From: Salinilacustrithrix sp034522155 | GTDB taxonomy: Bacteria > Actinomycetota > Acidimicrobiia > Acidimicrobiales > Salinilacustritrichaceae | Assembly: GCA_034522155.1 (NCBI GenBank) | Contig: JAXHLP010000010.1 | Location: 1 to 64,000, forward strand | Direction of reading: 5' to 3' | DNA length: 64,000 nt | Part shown: one piece after another, positions 59,799 through 64,000 of the stretch | Numbering within the stretch: the first letter of the stretch is position 1 | Layout of the letters: each line of letters opens with the position of its first letter | Notes under the pieces: model-generated | Database searches by the model: none | Seen by the model: only the letters and a program-made list of their open reading frames with translations | Told to the model about the DNA's origin: nothing | Made by a program: the position numbers and the translations under genes

Positions 59799-61154
59799 TC
59801 AGCTGGGCTCGACGGTCACGCCGCTGCCTGCCGCGTTGGCGAACTCGTCGTCGACGAGGACGACCTCGTAGCCGGCCCGGTCGAGCAAGCTGGCCGCGAT
59901 GCTGGCCCGGAACCCGGAGGCGCAGTGCACCCACAGCTTCTCGTCGGGGATCTCGTCCATGCGCCGGAGGATCTCGTCGATCGGTACGTGCACCGAGTCA
60001 GGGATGGCGCCGTCGGCCTCGAGCTCGTCAGGGCGGCGGACGTCGAGGACCACACCGCCGTGGCGGGCCGCCAGGCCGTCGAAGTCGCCGATGGCATAGC
60101 TCCCCCGGCCGTGATCGGGCGCCCACTCACCAGGGCCCGCACCGACGGACGCGCCCATCGGCCGATCGATGCCGATGCGCACCAGTTGGCGCTGGGCATC
60201 GGCCACCTGCTCCTCGCTCTCGCCGAGCAGGGTCACCGGCGTCCCCCACGGGATGAGCCACCCCAGATAGGTGGACAGGTTGTCGGCGAGCTCGATGCCG
60301 ATCGTTCCCGTGAGATGCTCGGTGGCGAACAGGCGGCGCTGGCGCAGGTCGACGACCCAGTCGCCCCGGTGGATGCGCCGGGCCAGCTCGGTCGGGTCGA
60401 CGGGCGCCGGCGGCGACAGGTCGACCGGCACGGCACCGGCCAGGTTCAGCGGCCCCATGTGGGCGTAGTAGGCGGGAAACGCGCTCAGCCCCGACACGAG
60501 TCGTTCGACGAAGTCGTCCTCGTCGTCGACGGTGAGGGCAACGTTGATCTCACGCTCGGTACGCAGGGTGCCGTCGGAGGCACCCTCGCTCTGGGCCGAG
60601 GCGCAGAAGCTGCCGAAGCCGTGGGTGGGATAGACGCGCGTCTCGTCGGGGAGCATCGACGCCAGCCGGTGTGCCGTCCGGTGCTGGGCTCGCGTCAGCT
60701 CCTCTCGCATCTCCGGCGAGATCAGATCAGTGCGTCCGACCGTGCCGTAGAGCAGTGAACCACCGGTGAACACCGCCGGAGCCTCATCCTCGACCCGCAC
60801 GACGTAGGAGAGGTGGTGTGGCGTGTGGCCCGGCGTGTGCACGACCTCGACCTCCATCGTCCCGACCGTGAAACGGTCGCCGTCACCGACGGCGTGGTGG
60901 TCGAACCGGAGCGGCTCGGCCTCGGCGTGCACGTAGGTGGCGCCGGTCATGCGCGCCAGGACGAGCCCACCACTCACGTAGTCGTTGTGGACGTGGGTCT
61001 CGGCCACGTGGGTGACGGTGGCCCCCGTCTTGGCGACCGCGTCGAGGACGCGGTCGACGTCGCGCTGGGGATCCAGAACCAGCGCCGACGCGCCGTCGTG
61101 GACGATGTAGCTGCGATCCCCGAGCGACGGGGTCTCCAGCGTGATCACGTGCAT
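59799..61154 (-). CDS. persulfide dioxygenase-like MBL protein fused to two rhodanese domains
   Basis: 451 residues. MBL site ETHVHNDYVSGG (His 54 and 56, Asp 58) and HTPGHTPHHLSYV, as in ETHE1/BlhA-type persulfide dioxygenases. A first rhodanese-like domain (~245-340) has no active Cys; the second (~350-451) has the loop WVHCASGFRAS. It would oxidise persulfides such as GSSH or mycothiol persulfide and move sulfane sulfur. Divergent from the M50 gene across box B8, with its own inverted repeat upstream. Confidence 0.9.
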   Translation of the reverse strand: MHVITLETPSLGDRSYIVHDGASALVLDPQRDVDRVLDAVAKTGATVTHVAETHVHNDYVSGGLVLARMTGATYVHAEAEPLRFDHHAVGDGDRFTVGTMEVEVVHTPGHTPHHLSYVVRVEDEAPAVFTGGSLLYGTVGRTDLISPEMREELTRAQHRTAHRLASMLPDETRVYPTHGFGSFCASAQSEGASDGTLRTEREINVALTVDDEDDFVERLVSGLSAFPAYYAHMGPLNLAGAVPVDLSPPAPVDPTELARRIHRGDWVVDLRQRRLFATEHLTGTIGIELADNLSTYLGWLIPWGTPVTLLGESEEQVADAQRQLVRIGIDRPMGASVGAGPGEWAPDHGRGSYAIGDFDGLAARHGGVVLDVRRPDELEADGAIPDSVHVPIDEILRRMDEIPDEKLWVHCASGFRASIAASLLDRAGYEVVLVDDEFANAAGSGVTVEPS

Positions 61155-61181
61155 GGCGTCGAATCACCTTCGATGGACATG

Positions 61182-61217
61182 GTCGGGTACCCGCCGTCTT
61201 CGGTACGAGTACCCGAC
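61182..61217. promoter_or_regulatory. inverted repeat upstream of persulfide dioxygenase gene
   Basis: GTCGGGTAC (61182-61190) and GTACCCGAC (61209-61217), 9-bp perfect arms 18 bp apart, 28-63 bp before the MBL/rhodanese ATG. The spacing between arm centres (27 bp) is not an exact helical multiple. Possible operator for a sulfide-responsive repressor. Confidence 0.45.
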
Positions 61218-61324
61218 CGGACGGACGTTCAGACTCCTCAAACATACGGATGTCCGGTCATATTCCTCGACACGTCGCGGCTCGACGATGGCCCCAGGGT
61301 CGCAGCGGTGGGTTCCGGACGGCC

Positions 61325-61339
61325 AGGGCCGTTGGTCCC
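61325..61339. promoter_or_regulatory. DosR-like box B8 (divergent)
   Basis: Minus strand GGGACCAACGGCCCT, between the M50 protease gene (72 bp to its ATG) and the persulfide dioxygenase gene (171 bp). Confidence 0.72.
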
Positions 61340-61410
61340 GACCGTCCCCGTTCGAGGAGGGACCATCGGCTCTACCCGAGCGAGCGTGAGCCGTGGTCCG
61401 CTGTGGCGCC

Positions 61411-62559
61411 ATGGAGATGAACCTGAGCCTCGGCCGGATCGCCGGCATCCGTGTGGGCATCCATTGGAGCGTGCTCGTCATCTGGTGGCTGCTCACCTGG
61501 TCGTTGGCGACCACCCTCCTCCCCGACACCGTCGAGGCCGAGTCGACGGGCGCGTACTGGGTCGCCGCAGGCCTCACGGCGATCGGGCTTCTCGGTTGCC
61601 TGCTGGCGCACGAGCTGAGCCACGCCGTCATGGCCCGCCGCCATGGCGTCTCCACCGAATCCATCACGCTGTGGGCGCTCGGTGGGGTCGCCCAACTGAA
61701 GGAGGACTCGCCGTCACCCCGCAGCGAGCTCCTCATCGCCGGCGCCGGACCGGCGATGAGCTTCGCGCTCGCCGCCGGCGCGTTCGCCATCTCGCTCGGC
61801 CTCGGTCTGGTCGGTGCACCGGACCTCGTCCTGGCCGGGATCAGCTGGCTCGCGCTGGTGAACGTCGTGCTCGCAGTGTTCAACCTGCTCCCGGGGATCC
61901 CCCTCGACGGCGGGCGGATCCTGCATGCACTGCTGTGGTGGCGCAGCAAGGACCGTGTCGCGGCGACGCGCTCGGCGGCCCAGGCGGGACGCATCTTCGG
62001 CTACGTGCTCATCGGTCTCGGCGTGATCGAGATCACCAGCGGCTACTGGACCGGACTCTGGCTCGTGCTCATCGGCTGGTTCCTGCTCTCTGCCGCCACC
62101 GCGGAGCGCCAGTTCGGCACCCTGCGGCACACGCTCGGCGAGGCAACGGTCGCGGACGTGATGTCCCCCCACCCCGCCACCGCGCCCGACTGGGTCAGCA
62201 CCGCCGACCTGCTCGATGACTACGTGCTGCGCTTCCGTCACTCCAGCTTCCCGCTGCGCGACCGAGAAGGACGTGTGACCGGGCTCGTCACCCTCGACGA
62301 CGTCAGGCGCGTCGAGCCAGCCGAGCGAGCAACGACCGCGGTGTCCGACATCGCCACGCCCCTCGACCAGGTCACCACTGTGGAGGCCTCGCTGCCGATC
62401 GTCGAGCTCATGACCCGCCTCACCACCAGCGGCCGAGGCCAGCAGCGGCGGGCGCTCGTGGTCGACCACGACACCGTGCACGGCGAGCGCATCGTCGGCA
62501 TCGTCACCCCGACCGACATCGCGCGCGCCGTCGAGATCGGCTCGCTCACCCACGCGTAG
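61411..62559 (+). CDS. site-2 protease (M50) with CBS domains
   Basis: 382 residues. Membrane helices with zinc site HELSH (67-71) and NLLPGIPLDGGR (158-169). After ~220 residues, two CBS domains (VADVMSPHPATA, and SDIATPLDQVTT) that may sense adenosine nucleotides. This is the Rip3/Rv2625c type, a known DosR-regulon member. Intramembrane cleavage of an anti-sigma factor is the usual role. The ATG at 61411 was chosen over an upstream GTG because the N-terminus matches the family. Confidence 0.93.
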   Translation: MEMNLSLGRIAGIRVGIHWSVLVIWWLLTWSLATTLLPDTVEAESTGAYWVAAGLTAIGLLGCLLAHELSHAVMARRHGVSTESITLWALGGVAQLKEDSPSPRSELLIAGAGPAMSFALAAGAFAISLGLGLVGAPDLVLAGISWLALVNVVLAVFNLLPGIPLDGGRILHALLWWRSKDRVAATRSAAQAGRIFGYVLIGLGVIEITSGYWTGLWLVLIGWFLLSAATAERQFGTLRHTLGEATVADVMSPHPATAPDWVSTADLLDDYVLRFRHSSFPLRDREGRVTGLVTLDDVRRVEPAERATTAVSDIATPLDQVTTVEASLPIVELMTRLTTSGRGQQRRALVVDHDTVHGERIVGIVTPTDIARAVEIGSLTHA

Positions 62560-62582
62560 CGGGCACGGATGGTCCCGGCGGG

Positions 62583-64000
62583 CTACCGGCGGGCGACCGC
62601 GAGCAGGAGGCGGCGCTCGGCGGAGCCCACCGCAGCTCGGGTGCGGTCGACCGCGTCGGGATTGACCGAGATCGAGTCGATGCCACACCGCACGAGGTGC
62701 TCGGCGAATTCGGGGCGGTTGGACGGGGCCTGGCCGCACAACGACGAGGAGATGCCGGCCTCGTGGCAGGCGTCGATGATGCGGGTGATGGCGTCGAGCA
62801 CCGCGGCGTCGGACTCGTCGAACAACTCGACGCAGGTCTCGGAGTCGCGGTCGACACCGAGCATGAGCTGGGTGAGGTCGTTGGAACCGATCGAGACGCC
62901 GTCGATGCCCATGGCGGCGTACTCGGGAATGCGATAGACGACGGACGGGACCTCGGCCATCACCCAGCGGCGGAGGCTCCGATGCTGACCGAGCGGGCTG
63001 GCGTCGACGGCGTCGAGGCAGGCCTCGAGCTCCCACGACGTGCGCACGAACGGGATCATCATGTGGAGGTTCGGTGTCTCCTCCCGGACACGAGCGAGCA
63101 GGTCGAGCTCGAGCGCGAACAGCTCCGGCTCCCGGATGTAGCGGTAGCAGCCCCGGTAGCCGATCATGGGGTTGGCCTCGTGGGGCTCGAACTCGTCGCC
63201 CCCCTCGAGCCCGCGGAACTCGTTCGTCCGGAAGTCGATGGTGCGGTAGACGACGGGACGGGGGGCGAACGCCCGGGTGATCCGCAACAGCGACTCGCTC
63301 ATCTGCTCGATGAACTGCTCGCCACCGCCACGGGCCAGCAGCGTCCGGGGGTGAACGCCGCCCAGGGCCTCGGTCACGAGGAACTCGGCCCGCAAGAGGC
63401 CGACGCCGTCCACGGGCTGGGCGGCAACCCGTTCGGCGTTGTCGGCGATGGCGAGGTTGGCGTAGATGCGCGTCGCCAACGACTCCGGGACCGAGACCGC
63501 CTGCTGCGCCGGTTGGGCTGACTCGGGGATCGATGCGGCCAGACGTGGGCTCACGTCACCCTCGAAGATGGTCCCGTGGCCGCCGTCGACGGTCACGAGC
63601 TCGCCGTTGCGGAGCGTGGTGGTCGCGGTGCGGGCCCCCACCACACAAGGCACGCCGAGCTCGCGCGACACGATGGCGGCGTGGCAGGTCATGCCGCCGC
63701 CGTCGGTCACGACCGCACCGGCTCGACGGATGGTGGGCACCCAGTCGGGGTTGGTCATGGGCGCGACCAGGATCTCGCCCGCGTCGAGTTGGCGACCCTC
63801 ATCCGGCGAGCGCAGGACCCGCACGGTGCCAGCCGCGACCCCGGACGAGGCGGCCAGGCCACGCAGGAGCGGATCGCCCTCCACCTCGCTCGACGGCGCC
63901 GACGAGCCCAGCGTCGTGATCGGCCGCGCTTGGAGCAAGTAGGGGATCCCGGCCTCGATCGCCCACTCGATGTCCTGGGGTTCGCCGTAGTGCGACTCGA
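62583..64000 (-). CDS. ppsA: phosphoenolpyruvate synthase (partial, 5' end beyond window)
   Basis: The minus-strand frame is open from the window edge to the stop at 62583 (472 residues visible). It starts in the ATP-grasp end (SHYGEPQDIEWAIE, LLQARPI), then the phospho-His domain (DGGGMTCHAAIVSRELG) and the PEP-binding barrel (FRTNEFRGLEGGDEFEPHEANPM; IGSNDLTQLMLGVDRD; GISSSLCGQAPSNRPEF). It converts pyruvate to PEP, and so would serve gluconeogenesis when lipid or acids are carbon sources. It converges with the M50 gene. Confidence 0.93.
   Translation of the reverse strand, partial: ESHYGEPQDIEWAIEAGIPYLLQARPITTLGSSAPSSEVEGDPLLRGLAASSGVAAGTVRVLRSPDEGRQLDAGEILVAPMTNPDWVPTIRRAGAVVTDGGGMTCHAAIVSRELGVPCVVGARTATTTLRNGELVTVDGGHGTIFEGDVSPRLAASIPESAQPAQQAVSVPESLATRIYANLAIADNAERVAAQPVDGVGLLRAEFLVTEALGGVHPRTLLARGGGEQFIEQMSESLLRITRAFAPRPVVYRTIDFRTNEFRGLEGGDEFEPHEANPMIGYRGCYRYIREPELFALELDLLARVREETPNLHMMIPFVRTSWELEACLDAVDASPLGQHRSLRRWVMAEVPSVVYRIPEYAAMGIDGVSIGSNDLTQLMLGVDRDSETCVELFDESDAAVLDAITRIIDACHEAGISSSLCGQAPSNRPEFAEHLVRCGIDSISVNPDAVDRTRAAVGSAERRLLLAVARR

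Noticed and set aside
61275..61295. A further DosR-like site near GATGGCCCCAGGG
   Set aside because: Only one half matches the core; not counted among the boxes.

Overview
This is a high-GC window packed with short-spaced genes that often share ATGA or GTGA stop/start overlaps. It reads as chromosomal DNA from an actinobacterium. Lipoproteins beginning GCGDDD, an F420-type LLM oxidoreductase, DUF3179, two wax-ester/triacylglycerol synthases, probable leaderless promoters and a DosR-type operator set together suggest class Acidimicrobiia or a relative. That placement is an inference, because no rRNA or other taxonomic marker is present.

Bases 1-4.7 kb are accessory and decaying. They hold the 3' end of a gene entering from the left, several single-base-frameshifted genes (YgiT-like zinc finger, ParE toxin, a small membrane protein), a glyoxalase fragment and an intact MazF-type toxin/antitoxin pair. 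A 46-bp copy of the 3' half of tRNA-Arg(ACG), without a 5' half, probably marks the right end of an integrated element. Bases 4.8-6.4 kb and 26.1-29.1 kb are linked by seven copies of one palindrome with a central ACGT. They form a MerR-type regulon: a MerR gene, a DUF2795/ADP-ribosylglycohydrolase operon, a spermidine-synthase-like gene, a gene of unknown function and a FkbM methyltransferase. Several sites sit 6-8 nt before a start codon, as expected for leaderless mRNAs, and three target genes are preceded by tiny overlapping leader ORFs.

Bases 6.4-26 kb carry a lipoprotein operon (cupredoxin, beta-helix protein, DUF1996), threonine aldolase with an RpiR regulator, a P-type ATPase, a DsrE/ArsM-like pair, a large STAND regulator, DUF3179, a glutaredoxin and a MerA-like disulfide reductase, an anti-sigma-like zinc finger, a NrtS-like protein and an MFS carrier. 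Bases 29-43 kb are mostly exported or oxidative enzymes: carotenoid oxygenase, penicillin acylase, phosphoinositide phospholipase C, DUF6351, LLM oxidoreductase, pirin and P450, plus a KatG remnant.

Bases 43.4-64 kb look like a dormancy/hypoxia island. Eight intergenic palindromes resemble the mycobacterial DosR (DevR) box (core GGGAC-N4-G-N-CCC). They precede universal stress proteins, a pyridoxamine-oxidase-like protein, a P-type ATPase, a cold-shock/NTF2/ribosome-hibernation fusion, a beta-CASP nuclease, thioredoxin, flavodoxin, two WS/DGATs, an ACR3 arsenite permease, dodecin, a persulfide-dioxygenase/rhodanese fusion and a CBS-containing M50 protease. A PEP-synthase gene runs off the right edge. 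No DosR/DosS pair is in the window. Together the genes suggest translation arrest, lipid storage, sulfur/arsenic/metal homeostasis and redox protection switched on as one programme.
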